From Candidatus Eisenbacteria bacterium (GTDB taxonomy: Bacteria > Eisenbacteria > RBG-16-71-46 > SZUA-252): a DNA stretch of 36,366 nucleotides. Numbering within the stretch: position 1 is the first letter of the stretch; each line of letters begins with the position of its first letter. Below the pieces are notes generated by a model. That model did no database searches and had not been told where the DNA came from. It saw nothing but the letters and a program-made list of their open reading frames with translations. The position numbers were made by a program, and so were the translations under genes. Where the stretch lies: assembly GCA_005893275.1 (NCBI GenBank), contig VBOW01000066.1:1-36366 (forward strand), written 5' to 3'. Shown one piece after another: positions 6,625 to 13,467 of the stretch.

Positions 6625-7110
6625 TCACTTGGAGACGAGGCCCACGACGAAGATGTGGAGCGCGATCATGCCGACCAGAAGCGCGGCTGGATGGAGCCCG
6701 AACACGCCGCGCCTCGGCTTCGCGCCTGGCTTGGCCGCTCCTCCCGACGCTGGAAAAGGCAGCCCCACGGACTGCGCCCCGATTGTGTCCCCGAACGCAG
6801 GTCGAGAGCCGCGCCCGGTCGAGTCCGGAGATGCCCACGCGGGGAGATGAATCTGCTGGGGAACGGTGTCCTGTCCCGCCGGACTCACTTGGGGCTCGGG
6901 AATTCTGGGCTCAACATCGGTGCTGTCTTTCCCCTGGTCGCCCCCTTCCGGCACCTCTCCCGGGGGTTGCATCGAGTAGTCGGTCAGCGCGAGCAAGCTC
7001 GACGGAGCGGCCGTGGCCCGCGACGAATGGAAGGGGGACGCGGCGAAGGCTGTGCCCGCCGAGAGACAGATCGCTGCCGCGATCCCCGCGAAAAGAGCTC
7101 TGCGCGTCAA
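6625..7110 (-). CDS. Small exported protein with a C-terminal transmembrane segment
   Basis: A 161-residue protein. No ATG fits; TTG at 7110 is preferred because AGGGGGA lies nine bases upstream and the product then starts with a clean signal peptide (TRRALFAGIAAAICLSAGTAFA). The middle (~40-135) is proline-, serine- and glycine-rich with no predicted fold (DVEPRIPEPQVSP, DSTGRGSRPAFGD). The C-terminal ~20 residues (HPAALLVGMIALHIFVVGLV) form a single membrane helix followed by SK. It would therefore be anchored in the inner membrane, with its disordered part outside. It heads a three-gene group with the HExxH protein and the SpoIIE phosphatase. I do not recognise the family; an exported substrate, tether or signal input for the downstream metalloprotein is speculative. 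Confidence 0.65.
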   Translation of the reverse strand: MTRRALFAGIAAAICLSAGTAFAASPFHSSRATAAPSSLLALTDYSMQPPGEVPEGGDQGKDSTDVEPRIPEPQVSPAGQDTVPQQIHLPAWASPDSTGRGSRPAFGDTIGAQSVGLPFPASGGAAKPGAKPRRGVFGLHPAALLVGMIALHIFVVGLVSK

Positions 7111-7197
7111 TTCCGAGATTCCCCCTATCGTGCCGTGGCTTGAGAGCGCGAACACAGCGCGCGGCCCGAGCGTGCCGGAGCCGCCGAGACTATCGTG

Positions 7198-7226
7198 AGC
7201 ATAGTGGATCGGGCGAGGGCTTTCCA
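7198..7226 (-). promoter_or_regulatory. Putative sigma-70 promoter for the three-gene group ending at 4167
   Basis: On the minus strand, TGGAAA (7221-7226), a 17-base spacer and TATGCT (7198-7203) match four of six bases in each hexamer. The predicted start near 7191 leaves an ~80-base leader before TTG at 7110. Confidence 0.45.
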
Positions 7227-7256
7227 GGTTGGCCGCGCCGGAAGAACGAACCGGGA

Positions 7257-8486
7257 TCAGGACGAGGATGTCTCCAGGGCCCGGTCCAGGTCTCGAATGA
7301 GGTCGGGCGCGTCCTCGATCCCCAAGGCGACGCGAACGAGGGAGTCGGAGATTCCCTGCGCCGCGCGTTCCTCCGGCGCGAGGAAGTAGTGGGAGGTCAT
7401 CGAGGGTTGGCTGACCAGCGTTTCCACGCCGCCCAAGCTCGGCGCGAGATACGCCAGCTCCAATGCCTCCACGAAGCGGATCGTTTCTTCCTTCGTCCCG
7501 TCCACCTCGAACGCGAGGACGCCTCCGAACCCGGACATCTGGCGCTTCGCGATCTCGTGCCCCGGATGGTCCGGGAGACCCGGATAGAACACGCGCCGGA
7601 CCCTGGGATGTCCCGCGAGGTGCTTGGCGATCTCGAGGGCGTTCTTGTTGTGGCGCTCCATCCGCAGCGCCAGCGTCTTGATCCCGCGCTCGAGCAGATA
7701 CGCCGAATGCGGATCCATGATGCCTCCAAGGAGCTTTCGATGGAGCCACACCTCGCGCAGGCGTTCCCGCGGCCCGACGACCGCTCCGCCGACCAGGTCG
7801 CAGTGCCCCCCCAGGTACTTGGTCGCGGAATGGATCACGAAGTCGAATCCGAATCCGATCGGACGCTGGTTGATCGGGGACGCGAAGGTGTTATCGATCG
7901 CGCACGGGATTCTGTTCCGACGCGCGGCCTCGGCCACCGCCCCGATGTCCACGATCGTGAGCTTCGGGTTGGTCGGCGTCTCGGTGTAGATCAGCCGGGT
8001 CATCGGACCCACGGCGGCTTCCAGGCCCTTCACGTCGCCCGGCTTCACGAAGGTGACCGAAATCCCCCATCGCGGAAGCATCCGCTCCAGAAACTCGAAC
8101 GTGCCTCCGTAAAGCTCGCGCGTCGCGACGACGTTATCGCCGTGGCGAAGCTGCGACAGGAGGAGCGAGGAGATGGCGGCCATGCCGGAGCCGAAGCAGA
8201 GGGCGCGTTCGCCGCCTTCCAGCGCCGCGATCTTCTCCTCGGCGGCCTCGACGGTGGGGTTGGAATAGCGCGAGTAGAAATTCGCCGAACGGCGGCCTTC
8301 CAGATATTCGACGAGCTCGCGGGTGCTGCGGGAAAAATAAGTGGAGCTTAGGTGGATCGGTGTGACGATGTGGCCGGACTCGGGATCGCGAGCGCGGCCG
8401 GCATGCACAGAGCGTGTGGATGGACCCGCGGCGTCACGGCTCGGCAAGAACCCTCCCCCGGTGAGGACCACCCGCGAATCTAGCAT
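7257..8486 (-). CDS. metB: Cys/Met-metabolism PLP enzyme (cystathionine gamma-synthase/lyase type)
   Basis: A 409-residue fold-type I PLP enzyme of the Cys/Met metabolism family. Visible family marks are TRSVHAG near 24, the substrate-loop YSRYSNPTVE near 71-80, the cofactor-binding FGSGMAAI near 98-105, YTETPTNP near 167-174, AIDNTF near 196-201 and the Schiff-base lysine K223 in HSATKYLGGH. It would use O-acyl-homoserine with cysteine (MetB), cleave cystathionine (MetC/CGL), or use sulfide or methionine (MetY/MegL); the sequence alone does not settle which, so the symbol is tentative. The ATG at 8486 lacks a clear ribosome site. A TTG at 8447, preceded by GGAGG four bases away, is a serious alternative start and would remove 13 residues that precede the conserved domain. 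The gene appears transcribed alone or with the small exported-protein gene upstream (71-base gap). Confidence 0.88.
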   Translation of the reverse strand: MLDSRVVLTGGGFLPSRDAAGPSTRSVHAGRARDPESGHIVTPIHLSSTYFSRSTRELVEYLEGRRSANFYSRYSNPTVEAAEEKIAALEGGERALCFGSGMAAISSLLLSQLRHGDNVVATRELYGGTFEFLERMLPRWGISVTFVKPGDVKGLEAAVGPMTRLIYTETPTNPKLTIVDIGAVAEAARRNRIPCAIDNTFASPINQRPIGFGFDFVIHSATKYLGGHCDLVGGAVVGPRERLREVWLHRKLLGGIMDPHSAYLLERGIKTLALRMERHNKNALEIAKHLAGHPRVRRVFYPGLPDHPGHEIAKRQMSGFGGVLAFEVDGTKEETIRFVEALELAYLAPSLGGVETLVSQPSMTSHYFLAPEERAAQGISDSLVRVALGIEDAPDLIRDLDRALETSSS

Positions 8487-8557
8487 CCGTGGAGACGACG
8501 GGCAAGACGGTTCGCCCTCGCCGGAGGGACGCCGGGCGGGCGAGCCTCACAACCGGG

Positions 8558-8968
8558 CTAACGCCCGAGGAGCGCCTCGAACCGATCGGTGTCGATCAGC
8601 ACGGCGTCCCGGAATCGGAGCGGCGGGTTCAGCGGACCGTAGTACCACCATTCCTCCGTATGGCCCACCGGCGTCAGAAGGACGCGGCTCGTGGGATAGC
8701 CGAGAGCGTCGAACACCATTCTCATGTCCGGAGGAATATGCGACGCCCAATAGGCCATGCGAATCGAGTGCCGCAGGAGCTTCTCCTGATGGCGCACGTT
8801 CGCCGACAGCCACTCCTTCGTCGCGAGAAGGAGCACGGAATCGGCGTCGACGAAGAGGATCCGGGTGGGGCCCAGGAACATGGTCATTTCTGCGCGCGCT
8901 CGAGCGGACGGCAGCCCGATCGAGAGAAGCGCGGCGGCGCCGAGAAGCAGGGCGAGGCGTCGTGGCAT
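8558..8968 (-). CDS. Small exported protein of unknown function
   Basis: A 136-residue protein from ATG at 8968 with a signal peptide (MPRRLALLLGAAALLSIGLPSARA, cleavage probably after ARA). The ~110-residue mature part contains FVDADSVLLLATKEWLS, a Met-rich stretch, and near the end GYPTSRVLLTPVGHTEEWWYYG. The latter is an aromatic hairpin-like segment loosely similar to small BamE/SmpA-type folds, where a 'G-x-P-x-x...W.Y' pattern occurs. That resemblance is weak. Upstream the frame stays open to 9112, but the promoter with TATAAT at 9042-9047 sits inside that extension, supporting the shorter form. Probably periplasmic. Confidence 0.7.
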   Translation of the reverse strand: MPRRLALLLGAAALLSIGLPSARARAEMTMFLGPTRILFVDADSVLLLATKEWLSANVRHQEKLLRHSIRMAYWASHIPPDMRMVFDALGYPTSRVLLTPVGHTEEWWYYGPLNPPLRFRDAVLIDTDRFEALLGR

Positions 8969-9041
8969 GGCGCGTGTACCTCGGGATGGGAGGCCCGGTG
9001 GGGCGGCCGAACGGCACGGCACCGGCACCATTCTGAGCTTC

Positions 9042-9070
9042 ATTATACCGCAAACGGCGGGCGTTTCGAA
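9042..9070 (-). promoter_or_regulatory. Putative sigma-70 promoter for the small exported-protein gene
   Basis: On the minus strand, a perfect TATAAT at 9042-9047 lies 17 bases from TTCGAA (9065-9070). The start is expected near 9035, about 65 bases before the ATG at 8968. Confidence 0.5.
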
Positions 9071-9084
9071 GGGGGACCGGAGTT

Positions 9085-9432
9085 CTAGATTCGGTAGAGG
9101 ATCCGGCCGCAATTCTCGCAGTTTTCTACCCTTCTGGAGTCGGAAACCCGGCGAGTCGCGGCGGTCGGGAGCCCCATGAAGCAGCCGAGGCAGACGCTGC
9201 CTTCGACGCGGACCACCACCCGATCGTACCGGCGGCTCATGCGCTCGTAGAGCTGCAGGAGCCGGTCGTCGATCTGCTTCGCGAGCCGCTCGCGGGTCCG
9301 CTCGAGCTTATCCACCCCTCCGAGCGGGAACCCCAGCTCCTCCTCCTGGGTCGCCCGCTCCGGATCCTTGGCCTCCCGGATCAGGAGGTCCAAGTCTTGG
9401 AGCGCGACCAGCGCCTGAAGCTGATCATTCAT
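9085..9432 (-). CDS. C4-type zinc-ribbon coiled-coil protein
   Basis: A 115-residue protein from ATG at 9432. The N-terminal ~70 residues are helical and charged (LQDLDLLIREAKDPERA, then KLERTRERLAKQIDDRLLQLYERM), as expected for a coiled coil. The C-terminus holds a four-cysteine zinc ribbon: C81-x2-C84 (VCLGCFMGLP) and C105-x2-C108 (NCENCGRILY). This is the arrangement of the DUF164 / CdsZ-like zinc-ribbon family, usually ~240 residues; the present protein is about half that length, having a shorter coiled coil. Its start overlaps the stop of the PtsN-like gene by eight bases (ATGAATGA), so the two are translated as a pair. A nucleic-acid or protein-binding role is likely from the ribbon, but none is shown. 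Confidence 0.82.
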   Translation of the reverse strand: MNDQLQALVALQDLDLLIREAKDPERATQEEELGFPLGGVDKLERTRERLAKQIDDRLLQLYERMSRRYDRVVVRVEGSVCLGCFMGLPTAATRRVSDSRRVENCENCGRILYRI

Positions 9433-9925
9433 GGGCGAGCTGTCCCAGGAGAATGGTCCGGATCCTATCGAAGTTGGACGCCTCGAGGAGTCGCTGACGC
9501 GGTCGGGCCAAGCGGACGGACTTGACGATTTCCGCCAGGAGCTGCAGATAGACGGGATCGTGCTCTGTCGGAGGCGCAACGATGAGGAAGCATAGGTGCA
9601 CCGGGTTTCCATCCGTCGCGTCGAACTCGATGCCTCGCGTCGATCGAGCCAACAGGACCGCGCGTTCGGCGACCATCGTGGAGCGGCCGTGGGGTATCGC
9701 GATCCCCTTCCCGATGCCTGTGCTGCCCAGGGCTTCCCGCTGGCGCAAGACCTCGAGGACCGCACCGGCCTGGCGCGCCACTTTCTGCTCGGCCAGGTGG
9801 GCGACCATTTCCTCGAGGGCCGGGAATTTCTTTCTGCTCTTCAGCTCCGGAATAAAGAGAGTCGGACGTAGATGTAATTCGAGATGCGCACCGGTCTTGC
9901 GGTCAGCGAATGGCGCGGTAGGCAT
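9425..9925 (-). CDS. ptsN: PTS EIIA type-2 / PtsN-like phosphocarrier
   Basis: A 166-residue EIIA domain protein of the fructose/nitrogen-PTS type. The phospho-accepting histidine is H79 in GIGKGIAIPHGRS, the hallmark of the PTS_EIIA_2 fold; PTEHDPVYLQLLAEIVKSV matches the following conserved helix. The family normally receives phosphate from NPr and regulates potassium transport, sigma-54-linked functions or carbon metabolism. No EIIB/EIIC permease is adjacent, which favours a regulatory PtsN role. The chosen ATG at 9925 has AGGAGG only two bases away, which is too close; an in-frame ATG about 25 codons upstream, at the start of IGVTADATN, is possible, but no downstream start fits. It overlaps the zinc-ribbon gene and diverges from the TPR gene at 10202. 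Confidence 0.85.
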   Translation of the reverse strand: MPTAPFADRKTGAHLELHLRPTLFIPELKSRKKFPALEEMVAHLAEQKVARQAGAVLEVLRQREALGSTGIGKGIAIPHGRSTMVAERAVLLARSTRGIEFDATDGNPVHLCFLIVAPPTEHDPVYLQLLAEIVKSVRLARPRQRLLEASNFDRIRTILLGQLAHE

Positions 9926-10149
9926 TGCCTCCTGGGAATCTACTTTGGAGTTCGTAGCATCGGCTGTTACCCCGATCATCAACGCTACACAACCTAAGGG
10001 TTTCTCGCAAGTTTGTTCGTGCGGGCGGGCGGATCGCACGAAGGTTTTGGGCCGCACGCGGCAAGAGATTGGCCGTTTCTCTCGTAAGTTCATGCGGCGG
10101 AGCGTGGAACTCCCGCGCCCCGCCTCGGAAATTGCACTACGCCACCCTC

Positions 10150-10163
10150 GGCACGCTGCTTGC
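10150..10163 (+). promoter_or_regulatory. Putative sigma-54 promoter (-24/-12) for the TPR gene
   Basis: GGCACG-CTGC-TTGC gives GG (10150-10151), exactly ten bases, and GC (10162-10163). It matches the TGGCACG-N4-TTGC consensus except for the first T (C here). The predicted start near 10174 precedes a GAGGAGG ribosome site and the GTG at 10202. Confidence 0.5.
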
Positions 10164-10201
10164 CTTAGTCCCATTGGGAGATAGCAGAGGAGGATCCAGA
10201 A

Positions 10202-10705
10202 GTGTCCACAGCAAGACAAAGAAGGCAGCATCAACTCGCGGTCACGGGCGCGATCGGTCACGAGCATTTCCTGGCCGGCGTTCGCATGCTCTACGCGTGC
10301 CGGTACCGCGACGCCTTGAACCATTTCCAGGAAGCGATCGTGCTGGAGCCCGCGGCAAAAGGGTACTTGAGCTTTCTCGGTCTCGCCGTCGCGCACGCCG
10401 ACCGGAAATTCAGCGATGCCGAGCAGCTCTGCCGCCGGGCCATCGAGTCGGAATACCATCGTCCCGAGCACTACCACAACCTGGGCGAGGTGTTTCTCCT
10501 CGCGAACCGCCGGGCCGACGCCGTCAAGGCATTCAACCAGGCGCTCTCGTGGAATCCCAACTTCGAAGCTTCGAGCGACTGTCTGAGGAAGCTGGGCGTG
10601 CGCAAGCCCCCGGTCGTCCCCATCCTGCCCCGCAGCCACCCCATCAACATCGTTCTGGGGAAGGCGCTCCGCGGCGGGCGCAAGAACCGCACGGCGCGCA
10701 CGTAG
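10202..10705 (+). CDS. TPR-repeat protein
   Basis: A 167-residue protein starting at GTG 10202 with GAGGAGG eight bases upstream; it is the only confident + strand protein gene in the window. It holds about three tetratricopeptide repeats between residues 20 and 125. Visible pieces are GVRMLYACRYRDALNHFQEAIVLEP, then AHADRKFSDAEQLCRRAIE, then YHNLGEVFLLANRRADAVKAFNQALSWNP. The C-terminus is basic and proline-rich (KPPVVPILPRSHP, ending RKNRTART). There is no signal peptide, so it is cytoplasmic and probably a protein-interaction adaptor. It diverges from the ptsN-like gene behind a sigma-54-like promoter and ends three bases before the stop of the convergent ABC permease gene. Partner unknown. 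Confidence 0.85.
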   Translation: MSTARQRRQHQLAVTGAIGHEHFLAGVRMLYACRYRDALNHFQEAIVLEPAAKGYLSFLGLAVAHADRKFSDAEQLCRRAIESEYHRPEHYHNLGEVFLLANRRADAVKAFNQALSWNPNFEASSDCLRKLGVRKPPVVPILPRSHPINIVLGKALRGGRKNRTART

Positions 10706-10708
10706 CCC

Positions 10709-11551
10709 CTAGTAGTTCGTCTTCCAATCGATCAGGCCGCGGTCTCGCGCGTACCGCTCGCACCATCCGAACCATAGGATCGCCGCAACACAGAGCCCCA
10801 GCGTCGCTCCGGCGATGATCCGCCAGAGGTCCCCGTCGCTCAGCATAGCCAGACTTCGCGCGAAACCCCGGCCGGTGAGCATCCGGCGCAAGAGCTCGAG
10901 CCAATAGGTAAACGGGAGGGCGAGCGAAATCGCGAGGGCCCAGCGCGGCAGGACGTCCAGCGGAAACACCGCCCCGCAGAGCAGGAAGAAGAGTCCGCTC
11001 AGGCCCTCGTTGAGATTCATGCTGTGCCGCGCCACGACGAGCGAGATTCCGGCGAGGATGATTCCCAGCCAGAGCACACCCACGAGACCCAGGAGCACCG
11101 CGGCCGACAGAAGGAGCCAGTTCGTTCCGGGAGAGCCGATCGAAAGACCCAGGACGACCCGCCCGAAGAGAAGCGCGGCGAGCACGCCCACCGAGGCGGT
11201 CGCCACCCTCGTGAAGGCGCGCCCCATGAGATACGGAAGCAGCCGGACCGGCGCGACGTAGATGTACTTGAGCGTTTCGTAGTCTTCCCGGTCCCGGAAT
11301 ACCGTCCAGGAGATTCCGATCAGGACCTCCGTCACATAAAGGAAGAACGTGTTTCCGATGAAGATGAATTGGAAGGTTTCGCCGGTCGCGTGTCCCTGGG
11401 AAACGACCTTCACCATGAAAAAGAGGATCAGCGTCGTCGCAAGCGGCTTGGCGATCGCGTAGGCCAGAAAGAGCACCGGGTCCGCCCAATTCGCCTCGAC
11501 CTGCCATCCCAGCCAGGCCGCGGTGCGGAGAACCCGCGCGAGCCGCCTCAT
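10709..11551 (-). CDS. ABC-2 type transporter permease
   Basis: A 280-residue integral membrane protein with about six hydrophobic segments: roughly ~24-45, ~60-80, ~110-135, ~145-175, ~182-200 and ~250-268. The region VAPVRLLPYLMGRAF and the late FLLCGAVFPLDVLPRWA segment are typical of ABC-2 membrane proteins (CcmB/NatB/YadH type). It is the last gene of the long operon, 28 bases after the other permease and downstream of the ATPase. The ATPase plus two different permeases would make a heterodimeric exporter of a lipid, polysaccharide or drug; the substrate is not evident. Its stop lies three bases from that of the convergent TPR gene. Confidence 0.85.
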   Translation of the reverse strand: MRRLARVLRTAAWLGWQVEANWADPVLFLAYAIAKPLATTLILFFMVKVVSQGHATGETFQFIFIGNTFFLYVTEVLIGISWTVFRDREDYETLKYIYVAPVRLLPYLMGRAFTRVATASVGVLAALLFGRVVLGLSIGSPGTNWLLLSAAVLLGLVGVLWLGIILAGISLVVARHSMNLNEGLSGLFFLLCGAVFPLDVLPRWALAISLALPFTYWLELLRRMLTGRGFARSLAMLSDGDLWRIIAGATLGLCVAAILWFGWCERYARDRGLIDWKTNY

Positions 11552-11579
11552 CCGACATTCCCTGCCCGCGTGAAGGCGC

Positions 11580-12425
11580 TCAATCGCCCTTCAAGGTGAG
11601 CCGACCTTCCCGCTTCCCGAGGTTTTCCATCGCGAGGAGCGAGACCCGGGCCAAATGGACGAACACCAAGGTCAGCGCGATCTGGATCGGCGGGATCCAT
11701 CCAAGGGGGAGCAGACCGTGCGCCGCCGGGCCGTAGAACACCTGGCGGATCCCGTCCAGCCCCAGCGTGACCGGAAGGATCGAGCCCGCGATCCCGATCG
11801 CGATTCCCATCGCGCTCACCGGAAAGTAGAACCCCGAGAAAAGATAGACGGGTTCTTGCAGGAGCGTGGCCGTGTGCCAGACTTCCCTTCCCCAAAGCAG
11901 GAAGAGGCTGCTCAGGATCATGCCCAGACTGTACGCGGCCCCGAGCGTGAGGACGAAAAGCCCGAACGCCGGGAGCGCCCGCGAGAGCGGCAGCGACACG
12001 TGAAAGAGAAGCATGCCCCCGATCAGGATCGCCGCCGCGCGCGTCGTAGTCATCACGATCCCGCCGAGCGCCATGCCGAGGAGAATCGACATCCGCGAGA
12101 CGGGCGAGATGAGGTAGAGCTGAAGCTGCCCCTGCTCCTTCTCCCAGAAGAATTGGCTCGCCATGCCCCAGATCACGTTGTTCCAGTACGCGATCATCGC
12201 GCCCCCGAGCACCACGAACCCCTCGTACTCCCGCGGCGCCCGGAGCCCGCGATAGACGAGCACGAAGGCGGACATCGCCAGGAACGGGAAGAGCGTTTCC
12301 CCCACGACCCACGAGCTCTCGCGGAACGAGGCCCTCACGCGCACGCTCGCGCGGGCAAAGACCGCGGCGGCGTTCATGCGAAGTCGCAGCCTCGCGGCGC
12401 TCGCTCCGGCGGCGTCACGATTCAT
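11580..12425 (-). CDS. ABC-2 type transporter permease
   Basis: A 281-residue membrane protein from ATG at 12425, overlapping the ATPase gene by eleven bases. Hydrophobic segments include WVVGETLFPFLAMSAFVLVY, FVVLGGAMIAYWNNVIWG, a stretch around ~110-140, ALPAFGLFVLTLGAAYSLGM, FSGFYFPVSAMGIAIGIAG and a final IQIALTLVFVHLA. The motif FFWEKEQGQLQLYLISPVSR in a cytoplasmic loop is typical for ABC-2 permeases, where this amphipathic part meets the ATPase. It pairs with the permease at 10709-11551. An N-terminal ~20-residue basic leader (MNRDAAGASAARLRLRM) may be longer than needed; ATG at residue 17 is an alternative. Confidence 0.85.
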   Translation of the reverse strand: MNRDAAGASAARLRLRMNAAAVFARASVRVRASFRESSWVVGETLFPFLAMSAFVLVYRGLRAPREYEGFVVLGGAMIAYWNNVIWGMASQFFWEKEQGQLQLYLISPVSRMSILLGMALGGIVMTTTRAAAILIGGMLLFHVSLPLSRALPAFGLFVLTLGAAYSLGMILSSLFLLWGREVWHTATLLQEPVYLFSGFYFPVSAMGIAIGIAGSILPVTLGLDGIRQVFYGPAAHGLLPLGWIPPIQIALTLVFVHLARVSLLAMENLGKREGRLTLKGD

Positions 12426-13467
12426 TTCGATCGCCGCTCTCCTCGTCGGTCAAGCCCCGGCCCACGTGATGGATGAACACGGTCTCGAGCGTCGGCTCCA
12501 TTTTGGTCAGGTGGAGGACCGAGCGTTCCAGACCCTTGAGCCGGCCGAGCACTTCCCCGATCACATCATCCTCGACGACCGCGACCTTGAGCTCGACCGC
12601 TCCGGTCGCGGGGTGGGCGTGGTGCGAGATCGAGCGCACCCCAACGATCTCGCGAAGCCCGTCCAGATCCTTCCCCGCCGCGCTCAATTGGAGCTCGAAG
12701 ACCGGCTCGGCGGGGAGCGTGCGCTTCAAGGCCGTCGGCGCGTCCAGGGCGAGGATCCTCCCGTGATCGATGATCGCGACGCGGCCGCAGAGCTCATCCG
12801 CCTCCATCATATAGTGGGTCGTCAGAAGCACGGTTCGCTCCGGCCGCTCGCGGACCCAGCGGGCGATGAAGCCGCGGATGTCCCGGGACGCCTCGACATC
12901 CAAGCCCAGCGTCGGCTCATCGAGGAAGATGATTTCCGGGTCGCTCATGAATCCGCGCGCGAAATTGAGCTTTTGGCGCATCCCCGTCGAGAGCCCCGAG
13001 AGCCGAGCGTCCGCCTTCTCCGAGAGCCCGGTCACCTGCATGAGCTCTTCGGCCCGACGCCGCGCGAGCGGCACCGGGACGCCGTAGAACTGGGAGAAAA
13101 GATGCAACGTCTCGCGCACCGTGAGGATCCCGTAGCCGGAGCTATCGCCCCCCGACACGAGATTGATCCTGCCCCTTACCTGTAAAGGCTCGTCGACGAC
13201 GTCGTAGCCCGCGACGAAGGCACGCCCGGAAGTCGGCAGAAGAAGCGTCGTCAGAATCTTGATGAGGGTGCTCTTCCCCGCGCCGTTCGGGCCGAGGAGG
13301 CCGAAGCATTCCCCGCGATGCACCGTGAGGTCGATTCCCTGGAGCGCGCGCACTTCCCCCGCTCTGCGGCGGGCCTTGAAGACCCGGGTGAGAGCCTGTG
13401 TCTCAAGGGCTGCGGTGGAACCGATCAGAACGCCTCCCCAACCGAGAAAACGCCGCGAACCCTCCAC
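12415..13467 (-). CDS. ABC transporter ATP-binding protein (ABC-2 exporter)
   Basis: A 350-residue nucleotide-binding subunit with all catalytic marks in order: Walker A GPNGAGKST near residue 59, a Q-loop region near VSGGDS, signature LSTGMRQKL near 158, Walker B EIIFLDEPT near 178 and the switch His in LLTTHYMMEADEL near 214. The C-terminal ~100 residues (LKGLERSVLHLTKMEPTLETVFIHH) are the DrrA-type accessory domain. GTG at 13467 overlaps the M1-peptidase gene by 43 bases. A CTG immediately at that gene's stop, with GGGGAGG just upstream, could be the true start, removing ~14 residues before the conserved domain. It powers the two permeases encoded next. Confidence 0.9.
   Translation of the reverse strand: MEGSRRFLGWGGVLIGSTAALETQALTRVFKARRRAGEVRALQGIDLTVHRGECFGLLGPNGAGKSTLIKILTTLLLPTSGRAFVAGYDVVDEPLQVRGRINLVSGGDSSGYGILTVRETLHLFSQFYGVPVPLARRRAEELMQVTGLSEKADARLSGLSTGMRQKLNFARGFMSDPEIIFLDEPTLGLDVEASRDIRGFIARWVRERPERTVLLTTHYMMEADELCGRVAIIDHGRILALDAPTALKRTLPAEPVFELQLSAAGKDLDGLREIVGVRSISHHAHPATGAVELKVAVVEDDVIGEVLGRLKGLERSVLHLTKMEPTLETVFIHHVGRGLTDEESGDRNES

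Noticed and set aside
6615-8351. Long open + strand frame antisense to the exported protein and MetB genes
   Set aside because: Composition is that of a shadow frame; no recognisable domain; opposite strand has clear catalytic motifs.
8487-8557. A terminator or riboswitch in front of metB
   Set aside because: Only 71 bases, no stable hairpin with a T tract and no SAM/T-box-like conserved core.
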